Assembly: GCA_014773175.1 (NCBI GenBank)
Contig: VXCM01002865.1
Span: 1-64,000 of the forward strand
Direction: 5' to 3'
From: Lucifuga dentata
Lineage: Eukaryota > Chordata > Actinopteri > Ophidiiformes > Bythitidae
Length of the DNA: 64,000 bases
The notes below the pieces were generated by a model. That model was not told the origin of the DNA. It worked only from the letters and a program-made list of their open reading frames with translations, and searched no databases. Shown here in pieces: positions 14,131 to 24,660 of this stretch; the first letter of the stretch is position 1, and every line of letters begins with the position of its first letter. Both the position numbers and the translations under genes were made by a program.

Positions 14131-14360
14131 GCAGTGGTGGACAAAGTAGCCTACTTTCAAAACTGTACTTGACTAAAAGTGAAAATATCGCATTAAAAAC
14201 TGAGTTTGTTGAAAGTAAAATTTGCCCATTAGAAAAAATATATCCAAAACAAACTGCAGCTACAAATGTTAGCTTAGCTGCTAATGTAAATTTAGCATAA
14301 CACAAAAATAGCAGCTGGCACAAAATTACCGCTGTCAGCAGTGGTGAGTAATGAACTTCG
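14131..14360 (+). mobile_element. hAT-type non-autonomous repeat fragment
   Basis: It begins CAGTGGTGGACAAAGTAG and is followed by TACTTGACTAAAAGTGAAA. This resembles a very abundant fish element whose ends read CAGTGGTGGAC and whose interior is full of TACTTnAnTAAAAGT motifs. The right boundary is unclear. The stretch ends in an A-rich tract (about 14,390-14,446) just before the Tc1-like insertion. The family call rests on recognition of these motifs only. Confidence 0.5.
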
Positions 14361-14450
14361 AATATGTCGTGCAGGAATAGTGAAAATTTGTAAAAAAAAA
14401 AAACAAAAAAACAAAAACAAACAAAAAAAAAAAACAACAAAAAACACATA

Positions 14451-15993
14451 CAGGTGCATCTCAAAAAATTAGAATATCATGGAAAAGTTCAACATTTTTT
14501 GTTAGTTATTTCAGAAAGTGAAAACTGCATATATTTTAGACTCATAAAATGTCTCAAGTATTTCTTGATTTTAATTTTGATCATTACGGCCTACAGCTCA
14601 AAAAAATACAAAAAACGTATCTCAAAATATTAGAATATGTCATGTCAAGTTTGAGTAAATCACTATGCAGTATAAATACCATGAATCTCTCGGTCAGGTT
14701 CAGTACACATTACCGCAATCATGGGGAAGACTGCTGACTTGACAGTTGTCCAGAAGACACTCATTGACACCCTCCACAAGGAGGGTAAGCCACAGAAGAT
14801 CATTGCTGACAGGCCTGGCTGTTCACAGAGTGCTGTATCAAAGCATATTCATGGAAAGTTGACTGGAAGGGCAAAGTGTGGTAGGAAAAGGTACACAAGC
14901 AAGAGGGATGACCGCAGCCTTGAGAAGATTGTCAAGCAAAGCCGATTCAAGAAGTTGGGGGAGCTTCACAAGGAGTGGACTGAGTCAGTGCATCAAGAGC
15001 CACCACACACAGACGTGTCCAGGAAATGGGCTACAAGTGTCACATTCCTAGTGTCAAGCCACTCCTGAACCAGAGGCAACGTCAGAAGCGTCTTACCTGG
15101 GCTAAGGAGAAGAAGAACTGGACCATTGCTCAGTGGTCCAAAGTCCTCTTTTCAGATGAAAGTAAATTTTGCATTTCATTTGGAAATCAAGGTCCCAGAG
15201 TCTGGAGGAAGAGTGGAGAGGCACAGAATCCAAGTTGCTTGAAGTCCAGTGTGAAGTGTCCACAGTCAATGATGATTTGGGGTGCCATATCATCTGCTGG
15301 TGGTCCACTGTGTTTTATCAAGTCCAAAGTCAATGCAGCCATCTACCAGGAGATTTTAGAGCACTTCATGCTTCCATCTGCTGACAAGCTTTATGGAGAT
15401 GCTGATTTCCTTTTCCAGCAGGACTTGGCACCTGCTCACAGTGCCAAAACTACTCGGAACTGGTTTGCTGACCGTAGTATTACTGTGCTTGATTGGCCGG
15501 CCAACTCGCCTGACCTGAACCCTAATAGAGAATCTATGGGGTATTGTCAAGAGGAAGATGAGAGACGCCAGACCCCACAATACAGATGAGCTGAAGGCTG
15601 CTATCAAAGCAACCTGGGCTTCCATAACACCTCAGCAGTGCCACAGGCTGATTGTCTCCATGCCACGTCGCACTGATGCAGTAATTCGTGCAAAAGGAGG
15701 CCCGACCAAGTATTGAGTGCATAAATGAACATACTTTTCAGAAGTTTGACTTTTCTGTATTATAAATCCTTTTTTTTGACTGATCTTATGAAATATGCTA
15801 TTATTTTGAGATACTGGATTTTTGATTTTCATGAGCTGTGAGCCGTAATTATCAGAATTAAAACAAAAAAAGGCTTGAAATATTTCAGTTTATGTGTAAT
15901 AAATCTAAAATATATGAAAGTTTCACTGTTTGAGTTAAATTACGGGAAAAAATGAACTTTTCCATGATATTCTAATTTTTTGAGATGCACCTG
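14451..15993 (+). mobile_element. Tc1-like transposon (DD34E), complete ends, dead transposase
   Basis: A 1,543-bp element is bounded by TA dinucleotides (14,449-14,450 and 15,994-15,995), the target duplication expected for Tc1/mariner. The terminal inverted repeats start CAGGTGCATCTCAAAAAATT and match perfectly for about 40 bp (14,451-14,490 against 15,954-15,993). A second, inner pair carrying GTATCTCAAAATA lies at about 14,618-14,640 and 15,794-15,814, so the element has the IR/DR architecture of fish Tc1 elements, with two transposase-binding repeats per end. The interior carries a transposase gene broken by two frame changes. The near-identical ends suggest a fairly recent insertion. 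The flank to the left is A-rich. Confidence 0.95.
14721..15716 (+). pseudogene. Tc1-like transposase, frameshifted
   Basis: This would be the cut-and-paste transposase of the surrounding element. The N-terminal part (start 14,721) has a helix-turn-helix with CSQSAVSKHIHG and a basic GRKR, as in the paired-like DNA-binding domain. The frame changes near 14,980-15,025, where a few bases appear to be missing. The next frame (from about 15,003 to 15,520) carries the catalytic motifs FSDESKF (Asp at 15,155) and FQQDLAPAH (Asp at 15,422). An extra A near 15,524-15,526 shifts the frame again just before the catalytic Glu (15,528-15,530); allowing for that base, 34 residues separate the second Asp from the Glu, the DD34E spacing of Tc1. 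The last frame ends with the stop at 15,714-15,716. It cannot make an active protein as read here; the element may only be mobilised in trans. Confidence 0.93.
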
Positions 15994-16880
15994 TATATGT
16001 ACGTAATATATGTATATATACATATATATACATACATACATATTATATATACATACACACACATCTATATATACATGCACACTCACACACAGGCCTCTCT
16101 CTCTCTCTCTCTCTATATATGTATACTTTCTATAAAAACTCTAAGTACTATATTAAGTCTTTGTATTGTGTTACTTTACATCACTGAAATCTGTGAAAGT
16201 GCCTAAAACTTAGAAAAATTACTCTTGTCCACCATAGGAGACAATATGAAACACTGAACGGCTACCAATATGGGAATACAGTCACACCTGTAATTCAAAA
16301 TGGTTTTACACTCTCTTAATACGTGAAACATGCCCATACAGTACCTTATAATAACATTATACACTTAATATAGAAAAGCTTGAATACTGAATCTAGTTTA
16401 CAGCTTTGAGTCTCATTCAGTTAAAAACAGATTTCAGTCAGTGTTGTCTTTTAAACTGCCTTGGTCTCTTTATACAGGCATTTATCGCCATCTGGTGGTC
16501 ATTTAACATGCAAGGCTGGCCAGCCTGCAAATTCAGAACATTATAAGAAAAATCCAGAGTTGGCAAATTGGATCAGGGACAACAAAACTTAACTTTTATA
16601 CTGAAAACACAGATTGAACACAATGTGGTGATTTGGAATAACTGGCAATAGACATACTGCAGTGAGAAAAGTGTTAAATTGTGACTGTTCTAGGAAACTT
16701 GTTTGTAAACACCCACAAAGACCCTCAGAGCAAACACCTGTTGAGGGTCTTTGCTCTAAGCAATCTAATGTCTGGGCAAACAAATTTGCCTTGGGATAAA
16801 TAAACAAAACTAAATTAAACTAAGTAAAATGGGTCCACAGTTACTTTACCAGACTGAACTGTATTTGAAAATACATACAT

Positions 16881-16963
16881 CTTCACTTGGTAATACGATT
16901 GCTCTTGCAACATGGCTCAATACTTCTGTTGTCTTTGTTGCTGGTATGATTTGCAATAAACAT
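16881..16963 (+). repeat. Direct repeat, copy 1
   Basis: The segment CTTCACTTGGTAATACGATT through GATTTGCAATAAACA recurs at 17,919-18,000 with only a handful of differences. The copies are 1,038 bp apart in the same orientation and share the stretch CTCTTGCAACATGGCTCAAT. The family is not recognised. They may be a local duplication or two insertions of a short element. Confidence 0.85.
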
Positions 16964-17918
16964 AGAGTTTCAATCATCAACAAAAATCAATGCAAAAAGT
17001 GACCTTTTTCCATCATTTTATTCCTTAAATTATAAAATCTCATTTACATTTATATATATATACATATATTCTTTCTCCCACAAATTTACAATTTAGGCTG
17101 TTTTTCCTTTCCATTCCCACATATTAGTCCCACATATTAGTAGTAAGATCCATACCAATTCACAGAAACATTGTGCAGTGATCCTCAGTGCCAAGATGAA
17201 GGGTGAGGAGTGGGGAGAGAGCAATGGGTGGGGGTAAAGTAGGGGTGAGAGGTGAAGAGATGTGGGCTTGGGCCTTGTATAGAGCAAGCTGACAAAGGGT
17301 TAAGGGAACACAGATTTTTTTTTTTTTTTTTTTNTTTTTTTTTTTTTTTTTGGGGGGGTGCCAATACACCACCACTGTTAATATCTTAGTATCAGTACAC
17401 AAAGAGGTAAAGGGAGTATTGATTTCCACAATGATTCAGGTATCTCTGGTATGAGTTAAACTAATCATGTTCAAATGGCTCAATGTACTTCATGACACAA
17501 AATAAATATACCTCTTTAGTTTTTCCACCATCAGTAATTCATTTTACTGATGAATGTAAAATAATTCCATATCAGATACACATTTACCACTGGCAGCTAT
17601 GACAAAGTCAATTTTTCACTAAAAGATAAACCACAAACTTAGCAGCAGCTCTGAGGACGGTTTAGCCCTTTGTAGTGACCTACACAAATAGTCAATTCCA
17701 TTAAAATACCAGCACAAACAATGCACCAAGTAAAAACCATGTCCCATTGTGTGCAGGTAGATATCTGTTCTATTTCCATTGTTCTTTCTAGGCTTCTTAA
17801 AATGCCAACCACTACAGACAAGCAAGGCTAAACTTTAGTAAACCACATTAACATTTACATTTATAGTACATCCAGGAAAGCAACAGGATCTTGTTCTCTA
17901 TCCAATAACATATTTGTT

Positions 17919-18000
17919 CTTCATTTGGCAATACGATTACTCTTGCAACATGGCTCAATACTTCTGTCATCTTTGTTGCTGGTATGATTTGCGATAAACA
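17919..18000 (+). repeat. Direct repeat, copy 2
   Basis: Second copy of the segment at 16,881-16,963, starting CTTCATTTGGCAATACGATT. The flanking sequences are not obviously related, so the similarity looks limited to about 82 bp. Confidence 0.85.
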
Positions 18001-18989
18001 GAAGCAAACAACTGAACAATATCAGGATAAATATTCACAGAGGCCATTTAGAAAGGCTTCATTAGGTAAGAAAGAAATTGCACACCTCCCTAAGGTCACT
18101 GACAAATCACAAGATATTTGTTATACCAAGTTACCTTCACCTAAATCTGAACAATATTTTTCAAAACCTTTAAAATAACCTTTGAGCTGTTGCTCCTCTT
18201 CGCTATGAGTAAATTGACTTTCAAAGGGAATGAAATAAGGGAATTTTCTAAATGAAAAACAAAGTACAGGTACATGTCAAATTGTACATCTAGGTGTAAA
18301 ATGGTAAAACATAGGTTATTCTATGCTACATGAAAGAAACAAAACGTGTGTCCTATGGCAGGATGCAAGTCTATTAATGTGCATGTTCAATATGTTCCAA
18401 CTGAGAAATCATACGTGGTGACAGTTATTTTCATGTTTCTGAATTAGTCTGAAATCTGTATTTAACTAACATGGGATACACCATGCGTTTGGGTCTTGCA
18501 GCCTGGGAAAACCATGTTAAAGTTCAAATTACAGACTGTTTAAAAAATTTAGATGATACAAAGAACTTAAAATTCTCTAAGATAAGACAGCTGAATGAGC
18601 TTAAGGCATTAAGGTTATTCCTTCCAGAACAAAAAGGCTACAGTAACCTATGCATTCTGTCAAAATAACCCTGACTCACACATTTTTAATGAAGTGCGAT
18701 TTAAAATTAGCCCTTGATGTCAAATGACTGTGATATACTGCATTATTTCTGCTTTGTTTTTTGGAATAAACATCTAATAGTTATCCTTCCCAAATATGTA
18801 ACACTCAATTTCAACTGTTAGCAGAACTTATTTACTTGTGATAACCTAGCACTTTAAAATATACCAATATATAAGCCAATTTCCACCAACAAATAACAAA
18901 AATTCAGATTGACCACATGCACTAAAATTAAAAGCTTCAGAGGGCCTCAAGAAAAACTCTCATGAAATTCAAACTAAATTTTTCTTTTA

Positions 18990-20206
18990 GAAACTCATCA
19001 GCAAGCTTTATTTACTCCTCACCTGCAGTCAGGAAGAAGAAACTGTTATCATGAAAGACATTTTTCTCAATCAGCCTGGAAGCTGGACATGTCTATATTG
19101 ACTCCACACACAGTGAGGATGGTTCCTGTGGACAAAGAATCTCCACAGATGGAGAATTGCAGCCGTTTGGCCTTGGGGTTAGAAAGTCTCCAAAACTACA
19201 ATCAGAAGCCACCAGGACAACTGAGAAAAATATTTGTTTCATGGTAAGAATTTCTTTTTCCTTTGATTTATTTCACTTTAATTAATGGCGGTATTTTTAT
19301 TAATATTTTTGAATAAAAATCAAGAGGATAAATAATACTTTTTTTTTTCCCCCACAGCCCATTTATTTACCAAGGCTGCCCATATATGAGGGCACTGTAT
19401 ACCATAACTCTGCTAACCTTTGACAGTGACAAAAATCAGCCGGTCATAGGAGGGGATTTGACTTTTAGTCAGATGAGACTTGCGAAATTAATTTTTAAAA
19501 AATGAGAGAGAAATTCTTAGATTTGTAGGGCTAGTTTAAAACCACAGTGCTCAATTTAGATGATTATTCTGAAGCCGTTTGAGGTAGACAGACAAAGTGT
19601 GTCAGAGTATAAGCTTTCATACTGTCTAAAACCGATCAATAAGCTCACAAACTGTCAAAGAACCACAACTGTTTGACACAATGAAGCCCAGCTTGAGACA
19701 ACCCGTGCCTCCACCTGAGACTGACGTGAGGATGATCAGTGAATGTCAGGGGCACTACTGCATCATGGACCATGTAGGCTTGAGGAGTGTAATGGATGGG
19801 GGAAGGGAGGCTTGGAACTGAAAGGACTTGACAGGCTATCTAATAGAAAGAAATCCCACATCTTCAGTGTCTCAAGTCAACAGCAGCTTTTACATCTCAG
19901 TCTTATAAACATTTCGGGGTTAATTTACAAGGCATTATCTTTTGAATAGAATATATGGCATCTGACCATTGTCTCAGTATGTCCCAATACCCCCACCCGA
20001 AAAAAAAAAAAATCAAAATTCCAGACCTCATGCCCATTTAACAGTCTCACATTGTTCTAGAGAATAGAGATTAAAAATATATATATATACTATTGACTTC
20101 CAGTGTATGTTTTCTGTTCTATTTTTCAAGTTTAAAAAGATCTCCTTTGTTGCAATGCAAGTTTAGAAGTTTTCTCTACACACACACACGCATACACACA
20201 CACAAC

Positions 20207-20237
<31 letters not shown>

Positions 20238-20696
20238 TATTTATGTATTTATATATATTAGAGGAATTCTTAGCTGAGAAGTTAGGCAAAGTATTTGTTC
20301 AATTGGATGGAATTCATTCAAGCTCTCTTTCTCCAGTTTCCCTTTGAGGAGGACAAAATTTGAGGGACTGGGAAGCGCTACAACATTACATGACTACTCA
20401 AGAGCAGGTAGCAAAATAGATAAAAGGCTTGAACTTGTACAAGTCAGAGAGATGGGCAGACGATATGGCTCTCTATGGCATGTGCATTCAGAGGCCCTGC
20501 TTCTGACGGTAATAGAAAATGTACAAAGTTCAGGAGAGGGTTAGAAAGAGAGATAAGACCACCAGATAAACGGGAAGATAGTGGGTGTGTTGTTTTAGGA
20601 GGGGTAATAGCTAAAGCAATAGTGCAAGACTACACTGCAGATCAAGGGAGGGGACTGGAAAGGAGAAAGAGAGAAAAAAAAATCTGTCTGCCTGAT
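18990..20696 (-). other. Probable spata2 3' UTR
   Basis: This non-coding stretch lies directly 3' of the spata2 stop codon on the minus strand. A minus-strand AATAAA (TTTATT at 19,007-19,012) could be its polyadenylation signal, giving a 3' UTR of about 1.7 kb; long 3' UTRs are usual for SPATA2. Other TTTATT hexamers lie nearer and the true end cannot be fixed from sequence. The stretch contains a CA/TA microsatellite at about 20,180-20,255 and an A-run near 19,999. Confidence 0.35.
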
Positions 20697-23033
20697 TTAT
20701 CGGTACACTAGGTGAGATATGGTGCCAGATTTGAAGTTGAGCTGATGGTTGGGCACAAAAGTGTGTTGGGGATTTTTTCGAGTGCAGATATCTTTTGCAT
20801 ATAAGCCCATGCATGAGTCACATGACACCTTAGAGCAGTTCACACATGTGTGTGATGCACCAGGCTTGTTGCAAAACCCACACCGTGATCCCCCCATGCT
20901 TATTCGCTCGCTGTTGCCTCCCTTTGGTGTTGTCAAGGCAACAGACTTGCTTGAAAACAGCTTAGCAGACATAAGGGGTTTCTCCACCATCTGGGGGTGA
21001 GGATGGGGGTGAGAGTGGGTCAGTGTGAGGGGATGAGGGTGGAGGNATAAGGGGTTTCTCCATCATCTGGGGGTGAGGATGGGGGTGAGAGTGGGTCAGT
21101 GTGAGGGGATGAGGGTGGAGGTGGGAGTGAGTATTAGAGTAGACAGACAGCTTTTCCTTCACAGGGATGTATCCATCAAGGGGCCGTGGTGATTTAGGGT
21201 GGTAGTCCTGGAGGCCACAGCAAGGGGAGGGATCCACATCGTGACAGGCAGAACAGAGGATCATATCACATCTCTGGCAAGAGGTCATAGTGGAGCAGCC
21301 CAGGCCACAACCCTGACACTTCACAATGCCATGGGCTTTGAGCAGCCATCCATCCCTTACCTCCCGAGGCTCTCTGGATGGAGGTCGAGAGGGGGTCTGC
21401 CTTCCTCCTGTTCCAGCGACCCCCCTCTCTGTGTACAAGTCAATCTCATCCAAAGAGGTCAGGTGGTATGATGAGTAAGCATCAGCTGGAGGAGGTGACT
21501 GAATAGGGAAGAAATCAGCAACAGGGCTATAGGAAGGTGGAACTGCCACAGAGAAAAGAGATGCTGAAGTGCTGGGCCGGATGATCTCATCCTTCATATC
21601 TTCCTCTGCGTCCACAAACAGAGGCTCCTTCCTCAGACTCAATGAGGTCTTCAAAATAGGCTTGTTAACTGCTGCGTGCCAGTGACCAGCCCCATCTGTA
21701 ACATCGACAGACTTTGAAGGTCGGCTACCTCTCCTTAAATGGTGAGCGTGAGGCCTGTCTATTTCCATTGGCCGCACAGACAGCCGAGCCATATCTGCCC
21801 CAAGGCTATCCCGTCGGCGGAGTNATTTCCATTGGCCGCACAGACAGCCGAGCCATATCTGCCCCAAGGCTATCCCGTCGGCGGAGTGCCTCGGCACAGC
21901 CAGCTGCATCATCTCTACAACCTCTGCGGAGTTCCAGGGCCTCCAGCTCCGAGGCTGAACCACGGGCCAGAGCCACTACCTCTCCCAGAAGACGACATTC
22001 TGCCTGGGCCAGGAAGAGTTCAAACGCCAACTGGCGGAGATGATTTGCACCCCCTGAATGCTCCTGCAAATGGAACTGCGATTCATGGTCACAGGAGTAG
22101 CCAATAGTGCGCATAAGAGTGCGGAGTTCAGCATCAGAAATGGCAGATTGCAGATGGTAGACATACGGCCCGGTGAATGTCTACAAGAGAAATTGGTTAA
22201 TTAGAATTAATATAAACAAAGTCAACTAAACAAGTTTGACATAATAAAGGAAAAGCCTAAATGCACCCTAATGCTAAAACCATGCTATTCCTGTTTATCA
22301 GACAGAGCGTTCAATAAGGTAATTACAATGCTCTACTACCACCAGAAACTCCTTAGGACAAATCTGACACATTTTAGTTAAACATCTTCAAACATCAAAT
22401 CTTGGTTCTCTTGTAGTTAGCTTTTCTTTTCTTGTTTCTTTTTTTTTTCTTTTTTGTTAAAAACAAATTCCAAGTAACTAAATTTAAATGAATAAAAACA
22501 CTGGCTTTCCTTTTCTAGCATTAAAGTTATTCAGTAGTTATACAGTAGTTTGCCATTTTACAGGTGCTGATAAAGAGATTGTATTATGTAAATGGCAAAT
22601 ACAAACTCCAGGTAATGGTGATGTTGTAAGTTGACTGTTTAGTTGACTTAGTATGCCACACATGAGAATAAGCTAAACCCACCTTAATACATCTGAACTC
22701 CTTTTTCCAGGGGAAGAGCAAGAGGTTGGTGCAGATGGTTTCCAAAGTGTGGAAGGCTTTCTCCAGGCTCTTGAGGTTGCCTCCTCTTTGGCAGCGGAGA
22801 GAGTTCTCCAGTACCTCATAGAAACGCAACATGCGGAACCGCTGTCCTGGATCAGGCTGATAGGCCCCTAGCAGAGCTGTGGCTGTAGAGAGTAGGGCCT
22901 CACTGTCCTTATGTCTCCCATTGTCCCCCTCTGGTGCAGCTCCTATTCCTGTGTATTCCCCTCCATTTTCCAGGCGCCTCTCCAGTGCCACCACATATCT
23001 CCGGAACAGGTCCTCTTTTAACTTGGCATCCAT
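20697..23033 (-). CDS. spata2: SPATA2, adaptor linking CYLD to the linear-ubiquitin ligase
   Basis: Two coding exons on the minus strand: 23,033-22,683 (117 codons from [10 protein letters not shown], ending KEFRCIK before GTGGG) and 22,180-20,697 (after a TTGTAG acceptor, ending SHLVYR and TAA). Counting each assembly duplication once, the product is 564 residues, against about 520 in mammals. Residues ~1-215 form the PUB-type domain that in the family binds the USP domain of CYLD. SLRKEP and DEIIRPS (~277-299) are conserved. DEIDLYTE (~340-347) is the PUB-interacting motif that docks on HOIP. Zinc-binding Cys clusters lie at ~384-408 ([14 protein letters not shown]) and ~504-527 ([19 protein letters not shown]). 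A His/Pro-rich tract (~446-466) looks like a lineage-specific insertion. Known role: bringing CYLD to TNF-receptor and NOD2 complexes in the cytosol. Oddity: two single-N junctions with duplicated flanks (21,761-21,887 and 20,971-21,121) shift the frame in the sequence as given; they look like assembly errors. It lies head-to-head with rnf114. Confidence 0.96.
20971..21121. other. Assembly duplication across N at 21,046
   Basis: The 75 bp before the N (20,971-21,045) recur after it (21,047-21,121) with one C/T difference near the start of the unit. The added 76 positions shift the spata2 frame by one. Counting the unit once joins the His/Pro-rich tract directly to the C-terminal zinc-finger frame, so overlapping contig ends placed side by side is the simplest explanation. 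Confidence 0.9.
21761..21887. other. Assembly duplication across N at 21,824
   Basis: The 63 bp at 21,761-21,823 are repeated exactly at 21,825-21,887 on either side of a single N. The added 64 positions shift the spata2 frame. Counting the unit once gives one continuous frame from the PUB-domain exon into the SLRKEP region. Confidence 0.92.
22181..22682 (-). other. spata2 coding intron
   Basis: This is the 502-bp intron between the two spata2 coding exons. On the minus strand it starts GTGGGT after AAG and ends TCTTGTAG, both in phase 0. Mammalian SPATA2 also places an intron after the KEFRxIK motif. A T-rich run lies near 22,430-22,457. No other feature is seen. Confidence 0.9.
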
Positions 23034-24544
23034 TTTCAGCAGCAGACAATCAGTCAGCTGTTGTACTTTTCTGAGAGAGCCTCACCCCTTTTAGCATGCT
23101 CTGCACCAGGATGCCACATTCAAGCACCATTTTTTGTCTCCATAATTCACTTTACAGACTGGCACACTCACTGTTGACAATGTTTTAGAGAAGTGGAAGA
23201 GGTGGACCTTTAATTCCAATCAGCACTGCATCTTCTAAACAAACTGGTGCTTTTAATTCGAGTAGCTAGCCTGCTATGGATGTGTTCTTATGGGCATCTC
23301 CAGTACTGCCTCATAACCTGAATTGTTTCCAGGCAAACAGGCCTATGTCAAGCAAGATGAGGTCCTGATAACCTTTTATTTCATGCTCATAGTTTCACTA
23401 AAGCATCTACACTCCATTCCTAAGTTTCAGCAAATATGGAAAGTTCAAGGTCACTCAGCACAAGGACACACTCATGATGATGTGAATCTTCTTATCCGTT
23501 TCCAAGCTGCAGTTGCAAAAGAAAACACAATAAAAATCTGTTATTCTGAAAATCATGCCACATATCTTCCTGCTGATTCAATGTTAAATCTAAAAGAAAC
23601 TACAAAGCTTTCCTCATCAGTCAAAAATATCAGAAACTTTAAAGTCAAATAGCTCAGAGTAGAGAGAGGGTATAAACTGTTTTATTATTTCGAGGTACAC
23701 TGTGCGTGCTGAGTGGGATGATGTGAGCGTAGATCTTGTAAGCTGCTTAATGTCGGTCCTATAACGAGCTGATTTAACTGGTGACTGTCACCCTGATGCT
23801 GTGTGCAACCAAGATACAGACAATGCGCATTACTGTGTAAGTATAGTGGACATGAAGAGCGTGGCGACTGTTCACAGAACTACCTCTTTTGTCATGCGCC
23901 CTTGTTTGCGTTCAATAAATTAATAAACTATTGGTATTGCATGCGTATAAGCCACGGGTTTGTAACAATTATGAGCAGCACGCACTAACCTTAAATTAGC
24001 TAAAATTTAACATTCAGATTAAACATACAATAACTGCTTTTTGGATTTTCTACCATCTCTAAGGACGAAATTCTGTCATAAGGCTTGAGGGAGGGTTTTC
24101 AAGCAAGCTGCTGTTAGTTACCTCACACTCCAACCTAGATAGCATCCGTTAGCAAACTAGCAAGCAATATGCTCTAGCTAACAACATTAGCATCTCTTGC
24201 AGCTGCGTGGCAGTCACAGCAGAATCAATTCGTCATTATGAGGCCAAGAAAAGTGTTCTGTGAACATCTCCGTTGCTCTCAAACCTGACAAACACCGACT
24301 CTGTCACAGGCATGGGCCCCAACTGAGAGCAGCCAGTGAACGCCCATTTCAACGCAGCTGGTTAGCTAACGATTGCTATAGCTAGCAGGGCGGTCCACGG
24401 ATAGAATTTTAGGCGATTCTGTTGTCAAAAATTAAGTATACACTGTTATCGAGACATGGCTGTTGTACGTCCAAGTTCAGTTCTGCTTTAACTAAGAGAT
24501 CATGTCGTTTTATTAGCAGAAACAGTACCTCCCGAACATCTTAC

Positions 24545-24660
24545 CTTAGAGAAGTGCTAGCCGTGGGCAGCTACGCCTCCGCTGTTGGAAATTCCCATTA
24601 TCACAGTGCGCATGCGCTGATATTTGTGACAGTTCGGCAGCAGAGGCCCACGTGCAGCCG
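24545..24660 (-). other. Probable non-coding first exon of spata2
   Basis: On the minus strand the sequence CTTCTCTAAG is followed by GTAAGA, a strong donor, with the exon ending at 24,545. A matching acceptor, GGCTCTCTCAG, precedes 23,070, so the second exon would start 37 bp before the spata2 ATG and intron 1 would span 23,071-24,544. The upstream limit is approximate, since the start site cannot be read. An NRF1-type site and a CACGTG lie in or beside it. Confidence 0.55.

Larger units (their letters stand above)
15994..18989. other. Gene-free stretch with short direct duplication
   Basis: No exon is recognised. It holds TA and CA runs (about 15,996-16,085), a TC run (16,095-16,113), a TA run (17,050-17,066), a T homopolymer with an N at 17,334, and two copies of an 82-83-bp segment listed separately. 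The remainder is unassigned AT-rich DNA. Confidence 0.5.

Noticed and set aside
21714..22107. Plus-strand open frames over spata2 exon 2
   Set aside because: These are antisense shadows of the GC-rich spata2 coding exon.
20697..23033. spata2 as a pseudogene because of frame breaks
   Set aside because: Both breaks coincide exactly with single-N duplicated junctions. No other lesion is present, the splice sites are good and all conserved motifs are intact.
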